Assembly (NCBI RefSeq): GCF_024199905.1
Contig: NZ_JANAFB010000020.1
Coordinates: 1 to 62,317, forward strand
Length of the DNA: 62,317 bases
Reading direction: 5' to 3'
Source of the DNA: Rothia santali
Lineage (GTDB): Bacteria > Actinomycetota > Actinomycetes > Actinomycetales > Micrococcaceae
In this document: positions 23,958 through 32,772 of the stretch, piece by piece
Layout of the letters: every line of letters starts with the position of its first letter
Numbering within the stretch: position 1 is the stretch's first letter
Made by a program: the position numbers and the translations under genes
Notes under the pieces: generated by a model
What the model saw: the letters and a program-made list of their open reading frames with translations, nothing else
Told to the model about the DNA's origin: nothing
The model's database searches: none

Positions 23958-25253
23958 CTAAAGGGTCACCACCTGGTCGCGGCCGCGCAGGTACCCGCGG
24001 GTGTCCAGGATCGTGCAGGGACTCTCGGTCTCGACCAGGGTCGAGTAGGCCTCGTGCGGTTGGAGGAGCACGGCGATGTCCGCCTCGTCCAGCGCGGTCT
24101 GGAGGTCGTCCTCGCACTGCAGGGCGACGTCGGAGCCCAGGCTCCACTCGTCGACCTTCGGGTCGTGGAAGCGCAGGTCCGCACCGGCATCGTGGAGCAG
24201 CTGACCCAGCGGGAGGGCCGGCGACTCGCGCTGATCCGCGATGTTCGCCTTGTAGGTCACGCCCAGCAGCAGGATCTTCGAGCCGCGGATGGACTTCGAC
24301 TCGTCGTTCAGGGTCTCCGCGATGCGCGTCCGCACGTAACCCGGCATGGAGTTGTTGATCTCCTGGGCCAGCTCGACGAAGCGGAAAGGCTGCCCCAGCT
24401 CGGTGCGAATGGTGTAGGAGAGGTAGTTCGGGTCGATCGGGATGCAGTGCCCGCCGACGCCGGGGCCGGGGTAGAAGGCCTGGAAGCCGAAGGGCTTGGT
24501 CTTCGCGGCGTCGATGACCTCGAAGATGTCCACGCCCAGGCCGCGGCTGCAGCGGGCGAGCTCGTTGACCAGCGCGATGTTCACGTGCCGGTAGGTGTTC
24601 TCCAGCAGCTTGGCCATCTCGGCGGAGCGGGTCCCGGAGACGGGCACCACGGTGTCCACGATCCGCTCGTAGAAGTGCCGAGCGCGCTCGGTGCACGCCT
24701 CGGTCGCGCCACCGACCACCTTGGGGGTGTTGCGGAAGCCGTAGACCGGATCGCCCGGGTTGATCCGCTCCGGCGAGAAGGCGAGGAAGACGTCGACGCC
24801 GACCGTGAGGCCGCGCTTCTCCAGCAGGGGCCGCAGCAGGTCGTCGGTCGTGCCGGGGTAGGTGGTGGACTCGAGGCTCACCAGGGTGCCCGGGGCCACC
24901 TTGTCCGCCACGGTCGACGCCGCCGAGATCACGTAGCTCATCTCCGGCGCGCCGTCCTTGGACAGCGGCGTGGGCACGCAGATGACGACGGCGGTCGCGT
25001 TCGCCATGACGTCCGGGTCGCTCGTGGCGAAGTACCCCGAGTCGTTCATCCATCGCACGTCCTCATCGCCGAGGTCGTCGATGTGCGAGACGCCGTTGTT
25101 GAGCCCGTCCACCACGCGGGGGCTCAGGTCGAAGCCGGCGGTGCGCAGGCCGGCCTTGACGGCCTCCTGAGCGAGCGGCAGGCCGACGTAGCCCTGGCCG
25201 ACGACCACGAGGTCGACGGTCGGCAGGGCGGTATTGGATGTCGTGTCAGTCAT
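23958..25253 (-). CDS. Nucleotide-sugar dehydrogenase (WbpA/WbpO type)
   Basis: A 431-residue UDP-sugar dehydrogenase. The Rossmann motif is VVVGQGYVGLPLAQEAVKAG, the middle contains AFSPERINPGD, and the catalytic cysteine is in GPGVGGHCIPIDPNYL. This sequence type usually oxidises UDP-GlcNAc or UDP-GalNAc to the uronate. It is the third nucleotide-sugar dehydrogenase of the locus and belongs to a different subfamily from Ugd (13185) and the WecC-like enzyme (17548). Substrate assignment is inferred. Confidence 0.9.
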   Translation of the reverse strand: MTDTTSNTALPTVDLVVVGQGYVGLPLAQEAVKAGLRTAGFDLSPRVVDGLNNGVSHIDDLGDEDVRWMNDSGYFATSDPDVMANATAVVICVPTPLSKDGAPEMSYVISAASTVADKVAPGTLVSLESTTYPGTTDDLLRPLLEKRGLTVGVDVFLAFSPERINPGDPVYGFRNTPKVVGGATEACTERARHFYERIVDTVVPVSGTRSAEMAKLLENTYRHVNIALVNELARCSRGLGVDIFEVIDAAKTKPFGFQAFYPGPGVGGHCIPIDPNYLSYTIRTELGQPFRFVELAQEINNSMPGYVRTRIAETLNDESKSIRGSKILLLGVTYKANIADQRESPALPLGQLLHDAGADLRFHDPKVDEWSLGSDVALQCEDDLQTALDEADIAVLLQPHEAYSTLVETESPCTILDTRGYLRGRDQVVTL

Positions 25254-25295
25254 GTGTCTCTACTCCGTAGGAATGCTCAGATGATGGGGAGGCGG

Positions 25296-25835
25296 TCAGG
25301 CAGCAGGCGTGCGCGCGACCGCCTCGAAGGGGAGCTTGGACTTGATGTCGCGGCAGAGACGCTCGTGGTCAGTGCGGGCGATCCCGCGGCCGTCGGCCAC
25401 CAGGACGTGGGCGACGTCGAGCCGTTCGACCAGCCGCTTCAGTCGATCCGTGGTCGTCTCCGCCCAGTCCTTCGACGGTTCGAGCGCGGCCAGATCGGAC
25501 CGAGAAAGGACGTGCTCGACCATCCAGCCGTAGCGACGCACCTCCTTCAAGTCCGCGCCGTCCGAGACGACGACGATACGGATTTTCTGTGTCAGCCGCT
25601 GCAGGGCGTAGGCATACTCGTATACCGCCTGCCGCACCGCCGGGGAGACCTCGAGGAGGACGAGGGCGATCGTGCTCAGGCGCGTATCGTTCCGGTCCGA
25701 TGCAGCGCCGGGAGCGAATGCAACACTCGATGTGCTCTTCGAGCGGTGGGCGGGCACGGCCGCTCGAGCGATTTCCGCACCGTTGGGGACGTTCAGAGCG
25801 CCCTCCATGTCCAATGCAGGTGACAGGAGACTCAT
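25296..25835 (-). CDS. Unknown alpha/beta protein coupled to a glycosyltransferase
   Basis: A 179-residue protein without recognised motifs. After about 45 variable residues it shows an alpha/beta pattern (STIALVLLEVS, IRIVVVSDGADL, DVAHVLVADGRG) reminiscent of half a GT-B domain. Its ATG overlaps the stop of the upstream glycosyltransferase as ATGA, so it is made together with that enzyme. It may be an accessory subunit. The next gene, the WbpA-like dehydrogenase, follows after 42 bases. Confidence 0.7.
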   Translation of the reverse strand: MSLLSPALDMEGALNVPNGAEIARAAVPAHRSKSTSSVAFAPGAASDRNDTRLSTIALVLLEVSPAVRQAVYEYAYALQRLTQKIRIVVVSDGADLKEVRRYGWMVEHVLSRSDLAALEPSKDWAETTTDRLKRLVERLDVAHVLVADGRGIARTDHERLCRDIKSKLPFEAVARTPAA

Positions 25836-28045
25836 GATCGAACCACCCCTTCCTTGACCAGTGTTGATAGACGAGCGGCGGCGGCGGACGCACCGTTGTC
25901 CACCCAGAGTTCCTCTAGGCGGCTTCGCATTTTCTCGAGGACCCCCGGCTCTGTAAGACCGGTGAGGGCTCGGGAAATACTCTCGTAGCTGGGATCTTCG
26001 ACGTTCACGCCAACCCCTGCCAATTCCGCGTAGCGGGAGCGAGCACCCTGATCGTCCGTCTGGGTCTCGAGGTTCGGGATCCAGAGCGTCGGAACGCAGG
26101 CCATGACCCACTCGTGGAATGAGTTGTACCCGGTGGCGGAGACGGTGAAGTCGAAGGCATTGGCATATTCGACAATCGGGTATATGTCCAGAGAGTCCAC
26201 ACCCTCGAACGCCGTCACACCGGCCGCGATGGGGTTGTTGGTGAGGAAGATGCGCCATGGGGCGCCAAGTTTCTGCAGAGCCTCGACCACCACCGACGTC
26301 GTGTCGCTGATGTTGTTGAGGTTCCCAGCACCCAGCGTCACGAGGACGCCGCGTTCACCGGGTCGGAGTCCGAGGTGTTCCCGGGCCTCCTCACGGCTCA
26401 GAAGCTCTGAGCGGTCGAGGATCGTCAGCGGCGCGACCTCATGGGCATCGTCCATACGGGTCGTGGCACCGCAGTCCAATTCCGCTGCGAACTCGCCAGG
26501 CTGAATGATGCCGTCGAAGTTGACGGCAGCGCTCAACGCACGGTCTGCGACGCCCTCGCGCCACATCCCGCGGCGGGACCACACCATGCGTACGCCTTCG
26601 GCCGCCGCGGCGTTGAGGAGACCGCGGTACGGCCATGTGCCGTCGAAGATCAGCACGTCGGGCTTGAGGAGGGCGAATTCCTCCCGGAACCGAGATTCGC
26701 TATAGGCGTTCCAGACCGACGGCTTCATTCCCGTCTCGTTCTTCGAGGCGATGTAGACATAGGGGAAGCCGAACTTGGCCACCACGGGCACCGCCTGCGA
26801 GAGCGATATGAAGACGGGTTCGATCTCCTCCGGCATGCGGCGAGCCATGGCCAGCAGACGGGTCAAGTGCCCCATGCCCGCCCCGTTGCTGGTCACGAAG
26901 GCGACGCGGAACCGGTCGCGGCCCTCTCGCGGAGCGTAGGCGGGGGGAGCGGACTCACGGACCGCGAGAGACTCCGTCGTGCCGAGCGGGGCAAGGACGT
27001 CAAGGATCCGGTCCGAACTCCGCTCACGGGCATAGTTGACTGCACGCCGCGACTGATCCGCGAACAAGGTGCCCTCCGTGTGACGCTGACGCGCCAACTT
27101 CCTGACCCCGGCGGCACTCGCGTAGATCGCGCCTTCCCCAAAATGTCTCCGCATTTCGAAAGGAAGGATCACCAGAAGGCCCGCCGCAATGGCCTCTCGG
27201 ACGGCTGGGTCTTCGACGATCGCCTGAGGGTCGTCGACAATGGGCACCCAGAAGTCCAGCGTCTCGAGGTCTCGGGGGCCGACCACCGAGTGCATCCGCC
27301 AGTTAGGTGGTGTGCGCCCCAGGAGCTTGATCAGTCGTGTGTGCGGTCCATAGAACCGGACGTCCCAGTCGGCGGTGGTCGGCAGGACGCGCCGGACGTC
27401 GATCTCCTGCTCGGGCCACAGCGGTTCCGCGCCCACGACGTGACGGCCGATCCGGGGGACCTGCTCGTCGAGCGGAGCGGTCCGAGGCTGCGCGGCGAGG
27501 GCGGCGGAGGGGAACTGGAAATCCCACACGTCCTCGAGCGCCGTCAGCTCCGTGTCCTCGACCAGCCGGGCGAGGGCGGGCAGGTCGTCCACCGCCGACG
27601 CCGCGACGCTGAGAGCGGCGCGCAGCGCGGCCCCGGTCCCGGAGAGCTCCTCGCGCAGCTGCTCGAGGGCCTCGTCGTCGGCCTTCGCCGCTCGCTTGGC
27701 CATCGCGCCGTCCAGCACCGCGACGGCGGAGTCGGCGACGACCGTGACCCCGGTGTCCCGGGGACCGGTCGAGATGGACGGGCGGAAGACGATGGCCGTC
27801 TGCACCCGGAAGGCCGACCCGGGGCCGGCGAGGAAGATCCTGTCCACGGACAGCAGCTCCGTGACGCGGGACGGGACGGCCGCGAAGGCCGGCGTCTCAC
27901 CGCGTCGGGAGGTGTCGATCAGCGTGATCAGGAACCCGGCGCGGGCCAGCGTCTTGAGCGCGGCGTAGACGCTCAGCTGTTCCGCGCCCCTGCCGCGCAG
28001 CGGTGCGTAGACGGCGATGTCGGCGTCGTACTGGTGTTCGGTCAT
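25832..28045 (-). CDS. Large GT28/MurG-like glycosyltransferase
   Basis: A 737-residue protein. The C-terminal half (about residue 375 on) is a GT-B enzyme of the MurG/GT28 kind, with the glycine motif SNGAGMGHLTRLLAMARRMP and donor-site segments VTLGAGNLNNISD and VSATGYNSFHEWVMACVPTL. The first 370 residues also look alpha/beta (ADIAVYAPLRGRGAEQLSVY, VVGPRDLETLDFWVPI) but I cannot place them; they may be a second, diverged glycosyltransferase. It is separated from the upstream fusion gene by five bases and overlaps the next gene by four. Confidence 0.78.
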   Translation of the reverse strand: MTEHQYDADIAVYAPLRGRGAEQLSVYAALKTLARAGFLITLIDTSRRGETPAFAAVPSRVTELLSVDRIFLAGPGSAFRVQTAIVFRPSISTGPRDTGVTVVADSAVAVLDGAMAKRAAKADDEALEQLREELSGTGAALRAALSVAASAVDDLPALARLVEDTELTALEDVWDFQFPSAALAAQPRTAPLDEQVPRIGRHVVGAEPLWPEQEIDVRRVLPTTADWDVRFYGPHTRLIKLLGRTPPNWRMHSVVGPRDLETLDFWVPIVDDPQAIVEDPAVREAIAAGLLVILPFEMRRHFGEGAIYASAAGVRKLARQRHTEGTLFADQSRRAVNYARERSSDRILDVLAPLGTTESLAVRESAPPAYAPREGRDRFRVAFVTSNGAGMGHLTRLLAMARRMPEEIEPVFISLSQAVPVVAKFGFPYVYIASKNETGMKPSVWNAYSESRFREEFALLKPDVLIFDGTWPYRGLLNAAAAEGVRMVWSRRGMWREGVADRALSAAVNFDGIIQPGEFAAELDCGATTRMDDAHEVAPLTILDRSELLSREEAREHLGLRPGERGVLVTLGAGNLNNISDTTSVVVEALQKLGAPWRIFLTNNPIAAGVTAFEGVDSLDIYPIVEYANAFDFTVSATGYNSFHEWVMACVPTLWIPNLETQTDDQGARSRYAELAGVGVNVEDPSYESISRALTGLTEPGVLEKMRSRLEELWVDNGASAAAARLSTLVKEGVVRS

Positions 28046-28050
28046 CAGAC

Positions 28051-29724
28051 TCAGTTCTTGTCGGGGAGTGTCTCGAGAACCGCCAGTTCTCGGAATCCGG
28101 TCAGTTCGTGGAAGGCGGAGGTCCGCAGCCAGGCTGCGACCATGGCCCGCTCGTCGGGACGCGTGGCGTCGTCGACCGCGATCACGGATCCGGGCCGCAG
28201 CCGATCGCGCAGGCAGGCGAGGGCGCTCTCGCGGATCCTCGGGGCGCGGCCGCCCGGCGGACCGTCGATGAACAGGAGGTCGATCTCCGCCGGCAGCTGC
28301 TCCAGGGCCTCGGCCCCGTACCAGAGCCGCGCCTCGCCCTCCGGGCCCTCGCTCTCCTCGAGCGGCGCCTCGAGGACCGTCACCCGGTGCTCGACGCCGA
28401 GCGAGGCCAGCAGCTGCCGCGTGGTCTCGGCGTACTTCGGGTCGTGCTCGAGGCTGAACAGGTGGCCCTCACCCAGCTCCTCGAGGGCGAGCCCGAGCCA
28501 CGCGGAGGACGAGCCCGAACCGCATTCGACGATCCGGCTCGGCCGGCGCCCCCGGACGAGGTCGACCAGGTCGGCGATCCCCTGGGCGCGGAGCGCGAAG
28601 GACCCCGCGGGCGGGAGCGGCCCGTCGCGCGGCACGAAGCGCTCGGCGACGCGTCGGTAGGTCTCCGTCTGCCAGGGCAGCTGGCCCAGCTCGCGCGCCA
28701 GGGAGCGGTACATGCGGCCGCTGGCCTCGGCGCTGTGGTCCAGCTTCTCGGCGTTGTGGTCAAGCTTCTGGGCGATGCCTTCAAGGCGCTCGAGGACGTC
28801 ACCGGTCACTCCCGCGACGTCCGAGGCCGTGGGATCGGAGAAGAACGCGAATGCGCGACCCAGGTGGTCCTCGAACTCCTCGGCGTTGGGCGGTCCGTGA
28901 CCTTCCCTGGCCTGCGGGATGAGGGCGAAGCGGATGCCTCCGTCGGCGGTGTCACCGGAGGCCTCCATCATCCCCACGGCCCGCGTCATCGGCAGGTAGT
29001 GGTCCTTGAGATGACCGTGGTCCATCAGGTTCTGCAGGTAGTAGACGGTGTTCCGGTGGCCCGCGGCGTATTCGGAGACCACCTCGAAGCGTCCCGGGTA
29101 CCGCTCCAAGGCGGCCTCCGTGCTCATGCCGTCGAAGCCGACCTCCATGAGCCGGGGGAAGGCCCTCCCCTCGTAGCGCGGCGTCGAGGTCTGGGGCGAG
29201 AAGACGAAGGCCTTCGAGCCCGGGAAGCGGCGCGAGTACTTCAGGGCCGCGAAGCCTCCCCCGGAGCCGCCGATGAAGATCAGCTCCTCGGCTCCGCTCA
29301 CCTTCATCGCCTCGCGGACGGCCTCGACGATGGTCTCGTCCGGGCTCCACGTGGAGGTGCCGGCGTACCAGCCCAGCCTCATCTCCGGATCCACGACCAG
29401 GGTGGGGTCGGCGATGCTGAGGAACGAGTCCTCGGTGCGCCGCATGGTCGAGACGCGGTCGAACCGGGGGTAGGAGTCGACGCCGGGGCGGATGGCGCCG
29501 TGGAAGACCACGCGCAGGCGCCGGGAGGGCACGACGCGGGCGTAGACCTGCAGGTGCGGTCCCCCCGGGATGTCGAAGGCGCGGATCGACGGGGCCGTGT
29601 CGGCGAACGCCCCTTCGATCGTCGCGCAGGCCCTCACGGGAACCTTGTAGTACGAATGGCTCTCCTGGTCCTCGACACGAGGCGCCCGCGGCTGGGGCGG
29701 CGCTTCTGGGGTGGCGTCAGGCAT
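28051..29724 (-). CDS. Alpha/beta-hydrolase and methyltransferase fusion
   Basis: A 557-residue protein with two enzyme domains. Residues about 30-300 are alpha/beta-hydrolase-like, with strand LRVVFHGAIRP, the nucleophile elbow IGGSGGGFAALKY (S154) and a possible catalytic histidine near H276 (AREGHGPP). A helical linker follows (about 305-350, LERLEGIAQKLDHNAEKL). Residues about 375-557 form a class I SAM-dependent methyltransferase with motif I VECGSGSSSAWL and DLLFIDGPPGG. Both domains may decorate the polysaccharide or its lipid carrier, for example by acyl or methyl transfer. It is 53 bases downstream of wecB and 5 bases upstream of the large glycosyltransferase. Confidence 0.8.
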   Translation of the reverse strand: MPDATPEAPPQPRAPRVEDQESHSYYKVPVRACATIEGAFADTAPSIRAFDIPGGPHLQVYARVVPSRRLRVVFHGAIRPGVDSYPRFDRVSTMRRTEDSFLSIADPTLVVDPEMRLGWYAGTSTWSPDETIVEAVREAMKVSGAEELIFIGGSGGGFAALKYSRRFPGSKAFVFSPQTSTPRYEGRAFPRLMEVGFDGMSTEAALERYPGRFEVVSEYAAGHRNTVYYLQNLMDHGHLKDHYLPMTRAVGMMEASGDTADGGIRFALIPQAREGHGPPNAEEFEDHLGRAFAFFSDPTASDVAGVTGDVLERLEGIAQKLDHNAEKLDHSAEASGRMYRSLARELGQLPWQTETYRRVAERFVPRDGPLPPAGSFALRAQGIADLVDLVRGRRPSRIVECGSGSSSAWLGLALEELGEGHLFSLEHDPKYAETTRQLLASLGVEHRVTVLEAPLEESEGPEGEARLWYGAEALEQLPAEIDLLFIDGPPGGRAPRIRESALACLRDRLRPGSVIAVDDATRPDERAMVAAWLRTSAFHELTGFRELAVLETLPDKN

Positions 29725-29777
29725 CGGTCGGTCCGTCCTTCGGTGTCGTGCGTCGTCGGGGCGGGAGGCCCGTGGTC

Positions 29778-30926
29778 TCAGGCCGTGAAATCGGGCAGCC
29801 TCTCGCCCTCGCCGAACAGGCTCCGCAGCGCGGCCTCGGTGCGGCTCGAGGCGCGGCCGTCGCCGTAGGGGTTCACGGCGTTGGCCATGGAGGCGAAGTG
29901 CGCCTCGTCCTCGATGAGCGCGGTGGCCTCCTCGACGATGCGCTCGACGTCGGTGCCGATCAGGCGCACGGTGCCGGCGGTGACGGCCTCGGGGCGCTCG
30001 GTGTTCTCGCGCAGCACCAGGACCGGCTTGCCCAGGCTGGGCGCCTCCTCCTGGACCCCACCGGAGTCGGTGAGCACGAAGCGCGAGGCGCCGATGAGGC
30101 GGGTGAACTCGCCGTAGTCCAGGGGCTCGATGGTCAGGACGTTCTCGAGGTCCTCCAGCTGCGGCAGCACCGCGGAGCGGACCTTCGGGTTCTTGTGCAT
30201 CGGGAAGACGAAGCGGTACTCGGGGTGCTCAAGTGCCAGGCGGCGGATCGCCCGGGAGATGCCGACCATCTTCTCGCCGAGGTTCTCCCGGCGGTGGGTC
30301 GTGACCAGGACGACCGGGTGCTCGGTGCCCACGAACTCCTCGAGCTGCTGGTCCGAGAAGGAGACCTGCTTCTCCACGGTCGCGAAGAGGGCGTCGATCA
30401 CGGAGTTGCCGGTGACCACGATGTCCTCGGCCGGGACGTTCTCCCGCAGGAGGTTGCCCTTGGACTCCTCCGTGGGCGCCAGGTGGAGCTTGGTGATCTG
30501 CGTGGTGAGCTTGCGGTTGGCCTCCTCGGGGAAGGGCGAGTTGATGTCGCCCGACCGCAGTCCGGCCTCGAGGTGGATCACCGGGATCTCGCGGTTGAAG
30601 GCGGCGATCGCGGCGCCCATGACCGTGGAGGTGTCGCCCTGGACGATCACGGCGTCGGGGGCGAACTCCTCCAGGACGCCGTCCACGCCCTGCACCACCT
30701 TGGAGACGATCCCGTTGAGGGTCTGGTTGGCGGTCATGACCTGCAGGTCGCGCACCGGCTCGATGCCGAACAGATCGTTCACCTGGGCCAGCATCTCCTT
30801 GTGCTGACCGGTCACCACCGGCAGGCTCTCGAAGGAGTCGGACTCCTCCAGCGCCTTGATGATGGGGGCCACCTTGATCGCCTCGGGGCGGGTGCCGTAG
30901 ATCGTCATGATGCGCTTCTGGGCCAT
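29778..30926 (-). CDS. wecB: UDP-N-acetylglucosamine 2-epimerase
   Basis: A 382-residue non-hydrolysing epimerase that converts UDP-GlcNAc to UDP-ManNAc. Family motifs are IYGTRPEAIKVAPIIKAL at the N-terminus, VQGDTSTVMGAA, HLEAGLRSGDINSPFPEE, VTTHRRENLG and TDSGGVQEEAPSLGKPVLVLR. ATG 30926 follows AAGGAG; the in-frame upstream start at 30992 runs through the probable promoter. The upstream region holds an inverted repeat ACGCT-ATC-AGCGT (30974-30986). Its product is the substrate of the WecC-like enzyme at 17548, so the locus can make UDP-ManNAcA. Confidence 0.95.
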   Translation of the reverse strand: MAQKRIMTIYGTRPEAIKVAPIIKALEESDSFESLPVVTGQHKEMLAQVNDLFGIEPVRDLQVMTANQTLNGIVSKVVQGVDGVLEEFAPDAVIVQGDTSTVMGAAIAAFNREIPVIHLEAGLRSGDINSPFPEEANRKLTTQITKLHLAPTEESKGNLLRENVPAEDIVVTGNSVIDALFATVEKQVSFSDQQLEEFVGTEHPVVLVTTHRRENLGEKMVGISRAIRRLALEHPEYRFVFPMHKNPKVRSAVLPQLEDLENVLTIEPLDYGEFTRLIGASRFVLTDSGGVQEEAPSLGKPVLVLRENTERPEAVTAGTVRLIGTDVERIVEEATALIEDEAHFASMANAVNPYGDGRASSRTEAALRSLFGEGERLPDFTA

Positions 30927-31031
30927 CGACTGCTCCTTGGGATGGTACTGACGGGAATACTCTGCGGTATCGGACGCTATCAGCGTTCGCAACTGACGGG
31001 GCGTAACACAGCGAAAGGAAGGGCGGGAAAC

Positions 31032-31856
31032 TCAGCCGTACTGGCGTCGGTTCTCCGCGTGGGCGTCGTTGAGCAGGCCGAGGGCCTTCTCCTCGTCGCC
31101 CTCCGCGAGGACGTGGGCGAACCACCGGTACTGCCGGGCGACCTCCTCGGCCGGGCCGTCCATGACCAGCCGGCCCTGCTCGAGCCAGATGGCGCGGGTG
31201 CACAGCTCCTCGATGGTCTGGGCCGCGTGGCTGACCAGGAAGATCGTGCCGGCGTCCTCGAGGGCCTCGTCCATCGCTCGGCGGGAGCGGTCGGCGAAGG
31301 AGGCGTCACCGGTTGAGAGGGCCTCGTCGATGAGGAGGATCTCCGGGTGGGAAGCACGCGAGATCGCGAAGCGCAGCCGCGCGCCCATGCCCGAGGAGTA
31401 GGTCTTCATGGGCCGTTCGATGGCCGCGCCGAGACCCGCGAGCTCCTCCACGGCCGGGCGGGCCCGCTCGACCTCGGCGGGGCTGAGGCCCATCGCGAGA
31501 CAGCCGAGCGTGATGTTCTCGGACCCCGTCATCTCGCCGATCAGGGCGGCGCTGACGCCGATCAGGGTGGGGGTCGAGCGCGCGTAGACGGTCCCCGACG
31601 TCGCGGGCTCGACCCCGGCGATCACCCGCAGCAGAGAGCTCTTGCCGGACCCGTTCCGCCCGACCAGCCCCACGAACTCACCACGAGTCACGCTGAAGCT
31701 CACGTCCCGCACAGCGTGCACCTGGGTCCGCCGCGCCCGGCCCTGCCCCGGCCGGAACCGGCTGAGGGGCGAGGACCCGGAGGTCGACGTGTAGGTGAGC
31801 GAGACCGAGTCCACCAGGATGCTCGTCTCGCCGCGGTGGTCCTCAGTGCCGGCCAT
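31032..31856 (-). CDS. ABC polysaccharide exporter, ATP-binding protein
   Basis: A 274-residue ATPase of the TagH/Wzt type that powers export of lipid-linked polysaccharides. Walker A is VGRNGSGKSSLL (about residues 65-76), the signature is YSSGMGARLRFAISR, Walker B is ILLIDEALSTGD, and the switch histidine is in VSHAAQ. It lacks the long C-terminal carbohydrate-binding domain of Wzt proteins, so it is closer to short TagH forms. It overlaps the permease gene by 14 bases. Confidence 0.9.
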   Translation of the reverse strand: MAGTEDHRGETSILVDSVSLTYTSTSGSSPLSRFRPGQGRARRTQVHAVRDVSFSVTRGEFVGLVGRNGSGKSSLLRVIAGVEPATSGTVYARSTPTLIGVSAALIGEMTGSENITLGCLAMGLSPAEVERARPAVEELAGLGAAIERPMKTYSSGMGARLRFAISRASHPEILLIDEALSTGDASFADRSRRAMDEALEDAGTIFLVSHAAQTIEELCTRAIWLEQGRLVMDGPAEEVARQYRWFAHVLAEGDEEKALGLLNDAHAENRRQYG

Positions 31857-32772
31857 AGCGCTCCTCGGCCTTCCAGAACATCAGGAACCCGACGACGGTC
31901 AGCCCCGCGCCCCACGCGGCGATGGTCAGCCAGTCGCCGAGCGGCGGGACGGTGTGGTCGAGCAGCATCGTCCGGTACATGTTCAGCAGGATGAAGAGGG
32001 GGTTGTTGGTCATGACCTCGTAGATCGCCGGGTGGCTGATGAACCGCTCGATCGGGAAGATCACCCCGGAGCCGTACATCAGCACGCGGCTGAGGAAGTT
32101 GAACCCGAAGGAGATGTCCGGCAGGCTCACGCCGATGCGCGCCACGATGAAGGAGACCCCCAGGTTCATCAGCGCCTGCAGCGGTACGAGGGGAAGGACC
32201 ATCAGCCAGGAGAGGCTGGGGAACTCGTGAGGCGGGATGATCATCAGCATCACGAACACCGCCGCGAGGAGCGGCACCACGGCGAACAGCTCCCGCAGCG
32301 CCAGCGAGATCACCAGGCTGGCCCGGGGGAAGCTGAAGGCGTGGATCATGGCGCGGTTGGAGTGCATCAGGCTCGCCGACTGCGTCATCGAGTTCGCGGT
32401 GTACCGGAACAGCAGCACACCGATGATGATGAACCCGGGGTAGTTCTCGATGCCGCGGTCGATCTGGAGCACCAGGCCGAAGATGACGAAGAAGAAGGCA
32501 GCGTCCAGGACCGGCTTGCCCACGAGCCACACGGAGCCCAGCCGGTGCTTGCTGTTCTTGGTCAGCACCCGTGAGCGCGCGTCGTAGACCAGGAAGTGCC
32601 GGCGCGCCCAGATGTCCCGCAGGTAGGCCCCGATGGACGGCCGGACCCCCACCGCACGCAGCTCCCCCTCGGCGATGAGCTCCCGGAAGGGCTCCCGCTC
32701 CGCGAGGGCGCTGTCGTCCCACGGACCGGCCGGGGCTCCCCGGCGTTCGGTCTCAGTGCTCACTGACATCAT
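31843..32772 (-). CDS. ABC polysaccharide exporter, permease
   Basis: A 309-residue membrane protein of the TagG/Wzm (ABC-2) type. A cytoplasmic N-terminus of about 75 residues (ending near YLRDIWARRHFLVYDARSRV) precedes six membrane helices with the family-typical TKNSKHRLGSVWLVGKP lead-in. With the ATPase it would form the channel that exports the polymer. It overlaps the ATPase gene by 14 bases and the glycosyltransferase gene by 20, so the four leftward genes 36298-31032 are one transcript. Confidence 0.9.
   Translation of the reverse strand: MMSVSTETERRGAPAGPWDDSALAEREPFRELIAEGELRAVGVRPSIGAYLRDIWARRHFLVYDARSRVLTKNSKHRLGSVWLVGKPVLDAAFFFVIFGLVLQIDRGIENYPGFIIIGVLLFRYTANSMTQSASLMHSNRAMIHAFSFPRASLVISLALRELFAVVPLLAAVFVMLMIIPPHEFPSLSWLMVLPLVPLQALMNLGVSFIVARIGVSLPDISFGFNFLSRVLMYGSGVIFPIERFISHPAIYEVMTNNPLFILLNMYRTMLLDHTVPPLGDWLTIAAWGAGLTVVGFLMFWKAEERYGRH

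Noticed and set aside
22485-25823. 1112-codon open frame on the + strand
   Set aside because: It is the antisense shadow of the PP-loop, dehydrogenase and 179-residue protein genes, which have clear motifs; the long frame has only compositionally biased sequence.
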